Of a stretch of 64,000 bases of DNA, positions 10,335-20,600 are shown in pieces. A program made the translations under genes and the position numbers. This DNA is from Melanopsichium pennsylvanicum (Eukaryota > Basidiomycota > Ustilaginomycetes > Ustilaginales), in the NCBI GenBank assembly GCA_900208305.1, contig OAPG01000018.1, positions 248,001 through 312,000 of the forward strand, read 5' to 3'. A model generated the notes under the pieces. It was not told the DNA's origin, did not search any database, and saw only the letters and a program-made list of their open reading frames with translations. How positions within the stretch are numbered: the first letter of the stretch is position 1; each line of letters opens with the position of its first letter.

Positions 10335-10943
10335 CTAACAGCTTTTCACCTCAACTTTCCTGCCCGCTTCTAACAAAGCACAAGTCTGTCTCCACTCTGC
10401 GAACCAACTCCAACCTTTGTAATACTGTTTTGAAGGCGGCTGTGCCACTCTGTATTTGAGCGCTTTCCACGAACTTGCGAAGGGCAGTTGTAGACAGTGT
10501 AGGTGAAGATGGTCGACGCTACGAAAGGGGGGAATGTGAAATCCGAAGCTTCTCTCGCTCGACTGTTTGCGCTTTTTTGCTGCATCCGTGTCTAGTGACG
10601 AGGTTACAATGTCCAATGCCTTGTTTCCCAGTTGTTGCATTTCACGAACGAGATCAGCATCGCAATGAGAGAGGGACCTCACATTAGCGATGTGTTTTTG
10701 TGGTATGACCAGCAGATGATGCACTGCGGCGGGTGAGCGATCAGTGAAACAAATGTATTTGTCATCGGATAGCACAATGTTGAAACGAGACGGGTCGATG
10801 TTGCAAAATGTACATTTGACCGGATTGATAGAGTCTATCGGACGGTGACCAGCGAGCAAGGCATCATCTTGAGAAGATAAAAGCTGAGAGTTGTTGGCGC
10901 CTTTGTGATGAGTGTCAAAACAGCTGGTGAACAGCGAGGCCAT
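10335..10943 (-). CDS. HIT-family (histidine triad) hydrolase, HINT3-like
   Basis: 202 residues in one exon. CTFCNID near residue 44 begins the HIT fold; DDKYICFTDRSPAAVHHLLVIPQKHI is the central strand region; the histidine triad HLHLHC (His145, 147, 149) forms the nucleotide-phosphate site. The tail after the triad, with YRVAQPPSKQYYKGWSWF, resembles HINT3 or aprataxin-like adenosine 5'-monophosphoramidases more than Fhit. A basic insert (KKRKQSS) precedes the triad. The likely role is hydrolysis of AMP-lysine or related adducts; the physiological substrate is unknown. The start ATG is the first in frame. Confidence 0.88.
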   Translation of the reverse strand: MASLFTSCFDTHHKGANNSQLLSSQDDALLAGHRPIDSINPVKCTFCNIDPSRFNIVLSDDKYICFTDRSPAAVHHLLVIPQKHIANVRSLSHCDADLVREMQQLGNKALDIVTSSLDTDAAKKRKQSSERSFGFHIPPFRSVDHLHLHCLQLPFASSWKALKYRVAQPPSKQYYKGWSWFAEWRQTCALLEAGRKVEVKSC

Positions 10944-11245
10944 GTTGGATTAGGGTAAGCTATGTTGCTGTTCCACCTCGTGCAGCGGGCTGCAGGGCAA
11001 CACTCTCACCAGAACATAGCATGAACAGCTGGCAGAAGTAGTTAGATCTAGGTAATGGATGACGAGAGCAATCAACAAAGGATGCACACAACGATTTCCA
11101 TCATGTGTTTGTGCACATGCACATAGTATATCACCAACCTGTGCAGAACTTCCCTCCTATATTGAATTCCCGGGCGAGAAAGTCCCTTTTAGAAATGACG
11201 GCCGCAGCCGTTTTTTTCCCTCAATTTCTGTCGCTGCTTACTGTA

Positions 11246-11286
<41 letters not shown>

Positions 11287-11774
11287 CGCAATCAGAAAGA
11301 ATTCGTATATCGAAACGTTACTTTCTCTCCACCACCATCAAACGCAAATCGTAAGTGTTCACCACCTTCTTTTCTCTCCCAAAAACACAACCCTGTATCC
11401 CCTTTTCTTTTACGGCCTTCGAATGATGATTGGATTCTGCCTGGCACCAGTCGTAATAAAGCAATAACATTGCCGACAAAACCGATAGCAGTGGAGGCCT
11501 TTTATACGCTATTATCCTCCCTTAATCTGATACAACGCCGCCGCTACCGCCTTTTTACACCAACATCTGCTGTACCGGGATATCACAGCTGACATTTGAG
11601 ATCACCTCTGTTTTTGTCTCGTTTCGCTTCATGTTGTAGTTGCATCTCCTTGTCAAGATTTTTTTTTTGCTCTTGTTCTGTCTTTCTTCCTCTGTATACC
11701 TCACCTCGCTTCTTTGTACTATATACCCTTATTTTCCCTGCCAAACATCTTTCGCCCTTTGTAAACTCGCCACT
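10944..11774. promoter_or_regulatory. Divergent spacer HIT/COQ3 with long (CA)n tract
   Basis: The 831-bp spacer holds a 36-base (CA)n tract (11250-11285), a TTACTGTAA motif (about 11228-11236) and pyrimidine-rich sequence leading to the COQ3 start, probably its 5' UTR. No gene is seen. Confidence 0.45.
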
Positions 11775-13138
11775 ATGATTTCGACATCAATTGGCGCGAG
11801 GTCTACGGCAAGCTTGCTGACCCGTTGCTCGGGTGCTGCTTGGACTTCTTCTTTGGTTTGCCAGTGAGTTGCATCTCCCTCGCCTCTTCTCCTTTGACCT
11901 TCTTTTGAGCGTTGAACTGCTTTTTCTTTTTTTTGCTGAGTTCCTCTCTCGTGTTGCTCCTCTGCTTTGCAAAACCAACTTCTCTCATCTCAATCCGAAT
12001 CAGACCAAACACCACCTTGTCTCTGCGATCCTTTGCCTCGTCGTCCAAACTCGGTCTGAACGCATCTTCTGCATCCTCACTCGACCAGGGCGGTCATCCT
12101 CCTCCTTCTCCTCCTCCTCCTCCTCAACAACAACAACAAGACACTCGACAACGATCCTCATCGGTCCACGCCTCGGAGATTGAACACTTTTCGCGCCTCT
12201 CATCGAAATGGTGGGATGAACACGGAGAATTTGGTTTGCTTCATGCCATGAATCCCGTGCGCATCCAGTTTGTTCGCGAAAAGTTGGAAGAAGTGTGGGG
12301 TTACGAATTGGCTCAACAACAGGTCGCCGCTCGTTCCTCTTCCTCCTCCTCCTCTTCTTCTGTATCGCCAATTTATGCTGCGAATGTGGCGAAACAACCG
12401 TACGAAAACCTGGGACGGACGCAATTCCTGTCGGGTCTTGATGTGGCCGATATTGGATGTGGTGGAGGACTTTTTTCCGAATCGCTTGCACGTTTAGGAG
12501 CACGTACAACCGGTGTAGATGCCAGTAGTTCCAACATTGGTATTGCAACGACTCATGCTTTACGCGATGCGGTTCTATGTCGTCCACATGTTTTAGGTGG
12601 TCAGAGTTTGACGTATCTTCATACAACTGCGGAGGAATTGGTTGCTCAAGGGCAAACTTTTGATGTGGTATGTGCTATGGAGGTGGTTGAGCATGTGAAT
12701 GGACCTGGCGAATTTTTACGTTCTTTGGATCAACTTGTTAAACCAGGTGGACATTTATTTATGTCGACGATTGCCAGAACTTCTCTTTCATGGTTCTTGA
12801 CCATCTTTATGGCAGAAAATGTTTTACGGTTAGTTACGCCAGGTACACATACGCATCATCAGTATATTAACCCAAAAGAATTGGTGGAATTTTTTCAAAT
12901 CGATCGAAATTGGTATGGTAAGAATCATGGTAATTCGACAAACTTGCCTCAGAGGATGCAATTTGAAACAAGAGGAACTGCCTATCTGCCTTGGAAATCG
13001 TCTTGGACTCTGGCGAAAACCGATACAAATCTACCTGCCACCCAAGAGTGCAACTACTTTTTCTGGGCCAGAAAACCTCTCACCAACCCAACCCAACTCA
13101 ACACCAAAGCTGGAGAAACCTCAAACATCATCCGCTAA
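11775..13138 (+). CDS. COQ3: Ubiquinone biosynthesis O-methyltransferase COQ3
   Basis: Exons 11775-11863 and 12004-13138 are joined across a 140-bp GTGAGT...ATCAG intron and encode 407 residues. Splicing yields ...WTSSLVCQPNTTLSLRSFASSSKL, an uninterrupted Arg/Ser/Ala-rich mitochondrial targeting sequence. The SAM-binding motif I is ADIGCGGGLFSESLARLG (about 195-212), followed by GVDASSSNI, the post-I AMEVVEHV (about 260) and LVKPGGHLFMSTI. These define the UbiG/COQ3 family, which carries out both O-methylations of coenzyme Q synthesis on the matrix side of the inner membrane. Oddities are a Pro/Gln-rich run near residue 65 and a serine run near residue 140, both inserts relative to bacterial UbiG. 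Confidence 0.93.
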
Positions 13139-13448
13139 CTTAAAAAAACGCAAAATTGAAAAACAAAAAACCAAGAAAAAGTGTAAACAATTTCAATCCA
13201 CTTGCATCGGAAATGTTACTACCATGTTGTCGTTCATGCATACAGACGGAAAGAACTTGACTGATAGGATTGCAATGAATGCAGTGATTGTAGTAACCCA
13301 TGATGATGATGATGATAGTGTATGTGCGTGTGTCTTATATATATGTGTGTATGTATGTCGAGAAAAGATAGAATGATTATGACAAAAAAAAAAAAAAAAA
13401 AGAGAGAGAGAGAGAAAAAGCGAGATTGAATCGATCGATGGTGGATCT
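13139..13448. other. Convergent spacer COQ3/MPP10
   Basis: No gene. It contains GATGAT and TGTGTG microsatellites (about 13302-13360) and a 19-base A run followed by (GA)n at 13383-13415. Confidence 0.6.
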
Positions 13449-16400
13449 TTACAGCTTGAACTGATTGGCCATAATCGGCTTTGACCCATTCATACCATTC
13501 ATACCATTTACACCTTTCCCTTTGCCTTTCCCCTTGCCCTTCTTTGCACTCTGTCCACTTCCCGAAACCTCGCCTTTGCCAATGACCGAAACGCCACGAT
13601 TGCCAACCAACTTTTTAAGAGCTTGCTGTTTCTCCTCCTTCTCATTCACCTTTTTAGACCTCACCAATCCAGACATCTCCAACGCCTTCCTCGTATCTTG
13701 AATCTTTTCGTTCCTCTGCTTCTTTTCGTGTCGCAACTTGTTATGCAGTCGTTGCTTTTCTTCGGGTGTCATCTCGGACTTGGCACCTTCCATAGCCGTC
13801 GAGTGACGCTGCCTCTCGTACACTTCTTCGGGTGCCAACATGGTCGAGCTCGACGCAGTGGACGGAAGCGCCGTTTCCATCGAGACAGAAGGTGCATTGG
13901 TGAGCGTCTGGATCGTAGCTTTAGGTGCCTTGGGCGTAAAGTGTGCGTTGGACAGCGCATCCAGCTTGTTGAAAATCTCATCGTATAAAACCGTAATCTC
14001 TCCGTGCTCCTTGGCAAGTTTGGCATCGGCCTCGGCAACAGGCGCACCGTCTGGCCCATCACCACCACCACCACCGCGCGCTGCTTGATATTCTTCCTCG
14101 TACAGCTCAGCCAGCGACTTGGAACTCTTGCTGTCCGACAGTTCCAGCAGCCGAGACGGAAGGTATGGGAGCGCTTCCATCTCACGGCGACGAATGACAT
14201 CGTCAAAGTTGTGGTCGAGGATTCGACGCTTAATGAGGTCTTCGATGGATTCAGTCATCTCTTCGGTCACCTGAGGCGTGACTTTGGCAGCACGCTCGAA
14301 TTCGAGATCTTGCTCGAGAAGAGAGTCTTGAGGGCGGACGCGGGATCCGGCTTCTCCCATTAAAGTCCAATCTTTCTTGCTGACGTTCTCATCTTCGAGT
14401 TGAGCGATCTCTGCCTTGATGGCGGCTTGTCGCCTTTCGTGAGTCGAAAGCTTCTCTTGAGCGTCGGCCTCGTCATCGCTATCGGCAAACAGGTCGCCGG
14501 CAACTCGGCGGGCCGTGTTGACATCTTGGTCCTCTTCTTCATCCGCCTCATCCTTTTGCGCGTCCTCGCCTTGGCTCTGCGTGTCTTGGTCGTCCGAGTA
14601 CTGCTCTTCGTCTTCATCTTGCTCGTCTTCATCATCGCTGCCTTGGCGACCGACTGAGGAAGTCTCGGACTCAACTTCGTCCATATCCATCTCGTCATCA
14701 TCTTGGTCCTCTTGTGCATCCTCGTCATCTTGATCCATATCCTCATCAAATTCACGAGCCGCATCGAGGTCTTTGGAGGTCGCGCCGATCATTCCCAACA
14801 TGTCATCCAACGACTTCTTGCGAGGCTTGATGCGTCGGTACTCGATAGTGTCGTTGAAGCGAATCTTGCGCTTGCGATCGGGCTCCTCATAGACACGAGC
14901 GGCGGCCTTCTTGCTGGGGGATGCCTCTTGGCCCTCTTCAAAATCATCCTCGTCGTTACCATCGTTACCAGCGTTGCCAGTGTCGCCAGCAGCATCCAAA
15001 TCAGCGAATCGAGCGGAGGCCTTGCGCTTGCCAAATTTCTTATTGAACTTGGCAGCTTTGATTGGTGGTAAGAAGAAGTCTGCGTAGTGAGCGTCGGCGG
15101 CATCGACAAGACCGGAACCTGAAGTTGATTTCTCTTCGTCCTCTTCCTCTTCCTCTCCCTCGTCCTCCAAGTCATCGTCCCCGCTGAGCGGCTTAAAGTA
15201 GTCGACCTGGTTTGTGAGATCGTGGTCGTCGTCATCGTTGTCGTCGAGATCTTCTTCCGCATCCTGCTCGTCGAGCTGGCGATTGAGCTCATCTATTGAG
15301 AAAAAGTCGTCGTCAAGGGTTGGGTGGCGCTTGGTTGGACGCTGCGAAGGTTTGCCTGGTCGATCAAGGTCTTGGAGCAATGACTTGGGGATTCCGGCGC
15401 TGCTGTTGCCAGACGAGGTTGCTCGTTTGTTTTCGTCTTGTTCTTCCTCGTCCTCGCTGTCTTCATCGTCTTCATCCACGTCCTCTTCGTCCTCCGACAC
15501 CTCCGACACCTGCTCGTCCTCATCATCGTCGACCTGAGATCGTAGACGTGGCAACATGCCCAACTCTTGTTCCTCCTTGCGTTGAAGCTGCTCGGCCTCA
15601 GTCTTGAGAGGCTCATGGAAGATTTCGGTGGGGTCTCCGTCGCTGATATCGGACGCACCTGGATAGCCAGAATCTTGATCGTCGGAATCTTCATCTTCGT
15701 CGGCGTCGTCAGCCAAGGAGGCGAGGAACTGATCGCGAAGAGCTGGGTCGACGCCAATGGATCGGAGTTCGGCGTCACTGAGCTGGCTGAGACGGACTCG
15801 CTCCTCTTCCGGATCAAAGTCTTCCTCGTCGGACATGTCGTCATCATCTAGGTACTGGTCATCGTCCAGGTCGCTGTCATGGTCGTGATCTGAGCGAGAT
15901 CTTGAGCGCGACGGACCGGCCTTTTTGCTGGAATCTTGTTCATCTTGGTCTTGATCCTGTTCCTCTTGAATGAGACCCTGAGCGAAGAAACGTTCGACAA
16001 TGTTGGACATCTTTGCAGCCTTGAGGTCGATCTGCTCCCACAATTGACGTGAGTTCATTCCATCTGTGACGAGCTCGTCGAGTGGTGTGCCTTCAAAGAG
16101 AGGCGGATCAGACGCAGAAGCTTGGCCACGCTTACGTTTTCCAGCCGAGCGAGAAGCTCTCTGTTCGAGAAGCCCAGTTTTTGGAGTGACGGTTTGGATG
16201 AACGCGGATATAGAAGGGATAGAGGCTTGCTCGGACTGAACAGAGTAGTCGAACATCTGCTTGAGCGCGTGTAGTGAGAGCGCAGAGATAGTGGCATCTG
16301 GGTTGGCGAGTCGTTCGGGTTGAGCGGCGATGAGCTCTGCAAGTTCTTGCGCCTTGTTGAGATGTGGCAGGAAAGTGTTGAGCTCTGCTTTGTCACCGGC

Positions 16401-16454
16401 TTCTACCTGGATGGCAGGCGAGGGTTGAGAACCCTTGCGAGGTGAAGAAGGCAT
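13449..16454 (-). CDS. MPP10: U3 snoRNP protein MPP10
   Basis: 1001 residues in one exon; the ATG at 16454 gives MPSSPRKGSQPSP. The family signatures are present in order: an N-terminal helical region with LIAAQPERLANPD, very acidic Asp/Glu-rich tracts through the middle (about 170-650), KRKIRFNDTIEYRRIKPRKKSLDDMLG (about 510), and the conserved C-terminal block DWTLMGEAGSRVRPQDSLLE, IEDLIKRRILDHNFDDVIRR and LYDEIFNKLDALSNAHFTPK. It ends in a Lys/Gly repeat. MPP10 with IMP3 and IMP4 sits in the small-subunit processome and is needed for cleavage of 18S pre-rRNA in the nucleolus. It is larger than yeast Mpp10 (593 aa), mainly because of the acidic tracts. Confidence 0.93.
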   Translation of the reverse strand: MPSSPRKGSQPSPAIQVEAGDKAELNTFLPHLNKAQELAELIAAQPERLANPDATISALSLHALKQMFDYSVQSEQASIPSISAFIQTVTPKTGLLEQRASRSAGKRKRGQASASDPPLFEGTPLDELVTDGMNSRQLWEQIDLKAAKMSNIVERFFAQGLIQEEQDQDQDEQDSSKKAGPSRSRSRSDHDHDSDLDDDQYLDDDDMSDEEDFDPEEERVRLSQLSDAELRSIGVDPALRDQFLASLADDADEDEDSDDQDSGYPGASDISDGDPTEIFHEPLKTEAEQLQRKEEQELGMLPRLRSQVDDDEDEQVSEVSEDEEDVDEDDEDSEDEEEQDENKRATSSGNSSAGIPKSLLQDLDRPGKPSQRPTKRHPTLDDDFFSIDELNRQLDEQDAEEDLDDNDDDDHDLTNQVDYFKPLSGDDDLEDEGEEEEEDEEKSTSGSGLVDAADAHYADFFLPPIKAAKFNKKFGKRKASARFADLDAAGDTGNAGNDGNDEDDFEEGQEASPSKKAAARVYEEPDRKRKIRFNDTIEYRRIKPRKKSLDDMLGMIGATSKDLDAAREFDEDMDQDDEDAQEDQDDDEMDMDEVESETSSVGRQGSDDEDEQDEDEEQYSDDQDTQSQGEDAQKDEADEEEDQDVNTARRVAGDLFADSDDEADAQEKLSTHERRQAAIKAEIAQLEDENVSKKDWTLMGEAGSRVRPQDSLLEQDLEFERAAKVTPQVTEEMTESIEDLIKRRILDHNFDDVIRRREMEALPYLPSRLLELSDSKSSKSLAELYEEEYQAARGGGGGDGPDGAPVAEADAKLAKEHGEITVLYDEIFNKLDALSNAHFTPKAPKATIQTLTNAPSVSMETALPSTASSSTMLAPEEVYERQRHSTAMEGAKSEMTPEEKQRLHNKLRHEKKQRNEKIQDTRKALEMSGLVRSKKVNEKEEKQQALKKLVGNRGVSVIGKGEVSGSGQSAKKGKGKGKGKGVNGMNGMNGSKPIMANQFKL

Positions 16455-17677
16455 TGTGGGCAAGAAGCGTCAGGCCGCAATGACGCTTTTGAAGATGGCG
16501 CGGCGGAAGTGTATGTTTAGGTTTATGATATCATATGAATGTTTGCGAGGAGTATGGTGATGCAAAAGGAGGATGGTATGGGACGAGTGAGAAAGATTGA
16601 TGTAGAAGAAGATTTACATGGTCTGAGAGGATGAGAGGCTGAGTTACACTTTTTTTAGTGTTGCAATGATTTCCCAAAATTTTCCGCTTTTTTCGGCGAA
16701 CGCATTGGCTCTGCTGACTAACAACTGTGTAATGATGCTGTCAAAAAAAGAGAAAAAATTTGTGAGCTGATCAGAACCTAACATTTCAAATTCTTGCCCA
16801 TAAGTGGCTCATGAACGTGCAGAGGGAGGGCGAATATCAAAGCCGTGGTGTAAAAATCTAATCTTGGGGCTGTTGTGGATGCGCTGTGTCGTGCACATGT
16901 ACAGTAAAGTTAAAGTAACTTGGAGTGATTGTTTGTTGAATGGTTAGAGCGTGCATGAAAAGTTTGTTCGATATTGCAGAAAGGATATGATGGCGCCCAC
17001 ACGCATACGCGAGGGATTGATGCTGCAGGAAGACACAGTTTTGATTGCCGGTGGCGAGCAAGCAACTGATCAGTGCACCTTCTGGCTCATGGTTGAAATT
17101 TAGAGAAAGAAATTGGCATCAATACCGGTGAACTCGTTAAGCGTCTAGACTGATGGCCTCTTTCGTGCACTGAACCCTGACAAGAATCCAAAATTTCTTT
17201 TCTTCTCAATTTTCTTTGCTTTCACCAACTCGTGCTAAAAAAACCGAAAAAAAGGGCAATCATACACTAACGTAAATAATTATCAAATTGGGTTCATCCC
17301 GTGTCCAAGTGTGCGGGATTTGGCCATTTTGACTGAAAAAGTGCATTGCTTGTCGCCATCTCTCTCATTGTCACACAAGCCAAGTTTAATAGGATACTTT
17401 TTTTGCACTCTACATTCCCAAATCCCGCTCCAGCTCATAGTCGGCCTCGATCATTCAGCTCAACCCGCGATTCAAGTCTTGCCTCTCACCATCATCGCAA
17501 CCCATTGCGGCCAATTCCCTTCCGCTTCAACTCAACTCCTCTGCTTGCAGGCAGTTGCTACTCTTCACTCGACGTGCCATTCCATCTCCAATACCCTCGC
17601 ACTGGATATCAAACAAACCAAATATTCATTCATCAACAATCTAGCGCACGCTACGGTCAGGCTAACATTCAACAGTC
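16455..17677. promoter_or_regulatory. Divergent spacer MPP10/DENN-EFM7
   Basis: The 1.2-kb spacer has no gene I can support. It contains a GTACAGTAAAGTTAAAGTAA motif at 16899-16918 and a C/T-rich leader from about 17400 to the ATG at 17678. Confidence 0.45.
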
Positions 17678-20600
17678 ATGAGTAGTCCCGACCCTGGTCC
17701 AAGTCGCTCTGCAAGTCGCTCTGCAAGTCGCTCTGCAAGCCGTGGTGCCGGCTTGAGCCCAAAATTTTCCCTCTCCAATCTCTCGCTCAAGAGCGTAGAT
17801 GCACCAAGATCAGGGGCTCGCACTCCCAAGACCGCACACCGCTCCTTCCTCAGCAACCCTGTTCCAAGATCCAGTAATGTCCGCCTGTCCAACGTCTCGA
17901 CAGCTTCCGTACCTCAATCCACTGACGGCAACAATATTGCTCAGTTGTACGCCGTCTTCGGACTGCCTAAAGATCCAGCTGTCTGGACTCTGGCCGAAGA
18001 TGACTGCACCAACGGTGTGCACCACATCCAAGGCGCAGTGGGTCGTTTCTGGCGTCCTGAGGTGCTCGGCTGCTCCATATGCCCACCCGTTCACCCTGTC
18101 GACGAAGGTCTCAAGACACCTCTCTCTCCAACCAGCATCTCGGACAACAAAGACCCAAAACCTACTGGCTGGGGCTCCGACAAAAAGGGCGGTTCCAACC
18201 CCAAATTTATCGAGATGGCCGACGGTCGTGGCGGTGTAGAGCGGGCAGAAACAGCTCGCATCCTCTCCAAAGCTCTCAAGCTTTCCTTCACACGCGAGAT
18301 CGAAATCTCTTCCGGTCCCATCAATTTTCCACCTTCTTCCACCTCTCATACTTTTTCCTTTAGCGTCCCAACCGTAAAGTCTTCCGCTTCCGGTGGTGCT
18401 GCCCGAACTTCCACCGCTGCACGCAAGGCTAGCTCACCCTTCTCTCTCAGCGCTGCCAACGTCCACAACACTCGCTCCTTTTCCGCCGTCGGTGAAGGCT
18501 TCGGTCTCGAGGGCGTCTCATCCCGTCTCCCTGCCGGTGCTGGCGGCGCAGGCGACGACACTCCCGGAGTAGCCACTTTTTATGGCTCCGTGCTCACTGT
18601 GTGGAGTGCAGCCGACGACAAGCGAGCAAAGGCCATCCGCAAAGAGCTCAGCCGATTCGCCAAAGCCCGTGCCAGCGTTCGTAACGGTACAAACAAGAGC
18701 GTCAACAACGAAGGAGAAGACATCGAAGAAGACTTTGAAGGTACAAGTGTCCTCGGTCACTCTTTGCTTCCGGACAACAATGCTTTCTTCATGCCTTACG
18801 CCATCTGCATCGTCTCCAGATATCCCATCTACAACTTGCTTGGAGATTGGAACAAGGCCGCCTGGTTCAAGTACAGTCGAAACATCGAGATGCACAACAA
18901 GCTCATGGCTGCCATCCTCCGCCACCCAGCGCCTCGCATCGGCGAAACCTTCCGTCTCCAATCGCCAGACGAGGATCTCACGTTCATTTGCAACTTTCCC
19001 GGCGCTCTTGACTGGGGTCGGGGCCTGCTCGGCATCGACTTTTCCATGTGGCCTCTCTTCAAAACTCTCTCCGTCGACAATGTTCTCACCATCTGCGAGA
19101 TCGCTCTTGCGCCGGCAGGTCGTGTCCTCTTCATGTCGCGTCATCCTGCACTGATGGGCATGGCCGTAGAAACCGTAAAGTACCTTGTTGAATTGCGTGG
19201 TTGGAAGGGTGTCGCCCATCAAAACTGCCACGCGCGAGATGTCCGAATCTATCTCGAAGATCCAGGCTCATGGCTCATCGCTATCAACACCGAGTTGCGC
19301 AGCACCATCAAACCGCCCAAGGAGGTCTGCATCGTCGATCTTGACATCAACTTTGTTCTCTGCCATCATCCACCTCTCAAAGCTCTCAGCAAGGGTGCTG
19401 CCAGAGACAAGAAGCGCAGGAAGCTTATCTCCGCCCTCGGCTTTTCTTCAGCGGACTACATCATTCCACGCGAGTACGTAGAGGCCTTCCCTAGCGGCCG
19501 CTTCCGTCCTCTCACCAAGATCGAGTCCAAATCGCGCGATGTGCCCTACGAGCGTCTCGAGAGCCCACAGTGGTGGGACCAAGGCGCATTGGTCGGCGCT
19601 TTCGACCAGGTTTTGCATGAAGGCACCAAGCCTAGCTTTCTCAAAAGGGTGCTTCGCATGCGCACCGAGAAGCAGGCCGTGGCTTCCGAGACCGAGATGG
19701 CAGCGGTTCTCGCTCTGCGCAAGAGGGCCAGCACCTTTGTGGACGCCCGCGATGGTCTCGAGAACAAGATCGGCCGCCTCAACAAGCGTCTTGCTTTCCT
19801 CATGAGCGAAGGCGAGATGTGGCGCCGGCAGTTTGACAAAATCCAGCAGCTCGTCGACCGACTTACACGCGAAGCAGGCGATCTCCGCTCCAAGCTCGAC
19901 AAGGAGCGCAGAGAGTCGAGGAGGCTCAGTTCCACTCTGCAGCAAAGAGATATGGAGTACGTCCAGGCACAGATCCAGCTCAGGGATACCGAGACCGCAC
20001 GCGAAAAGGCGCAGGCCGAGCTGTTGCGCATGCGAACCGCCATGGAGAATCTCGAGTCCGAACGCGAAGCCATGATGGACGAAATCCGAAATGTCCTCAA
20101 CAGCTCTGGCGGTGATGAGTTTGGTATGGCCTCGCTCAACAACCTCCAGAGCATGACTCAAAGCTTTGGCCGCGGTAACGGCGCCTTTTCGCCGGCTGGC
20201 AGTGACATGAGCCACAACACCGAGATGCACATCATGAAGTCTCGCGCTTTGGCCGAACAGCGTATCTCGATGGGCCGTCCTCGCACCAATAGTCAATTCA
20301 GGAAAGGCTCAATCGCTGCCTCCGAGGATCTTCATCCCAACGGTAACGCTGCAGGCAACGCATCGACGCACAGCCATTTCCCCGACGAGCAGATGAACAA
20401 CGAAATCCAGAAGCGAACCACAGCGGTCACCGACCAGATCGCAAAGATCCAGCAGCAACTCGAGTCCACGCTTTCTCAGCTGGAGGGGCGTCGATCCGCC
20501 ACCTTTGAGCGTGAGCGTGACCGTCGTCGACTCTCGTCGTCCTCGCTGGGCAGCCACCGTTACGATTTCAACGGCCCGCCTTCGAGCATCGGTCACCACA

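Noticed and set aside
13769..15847. Several long frames opposite or beside MPP10
   Set aside because: They are shadows of its Asp/Glu-rich codons (GAC/GAT/GAG runs) and have simple Ser/Arg/Thr composition.
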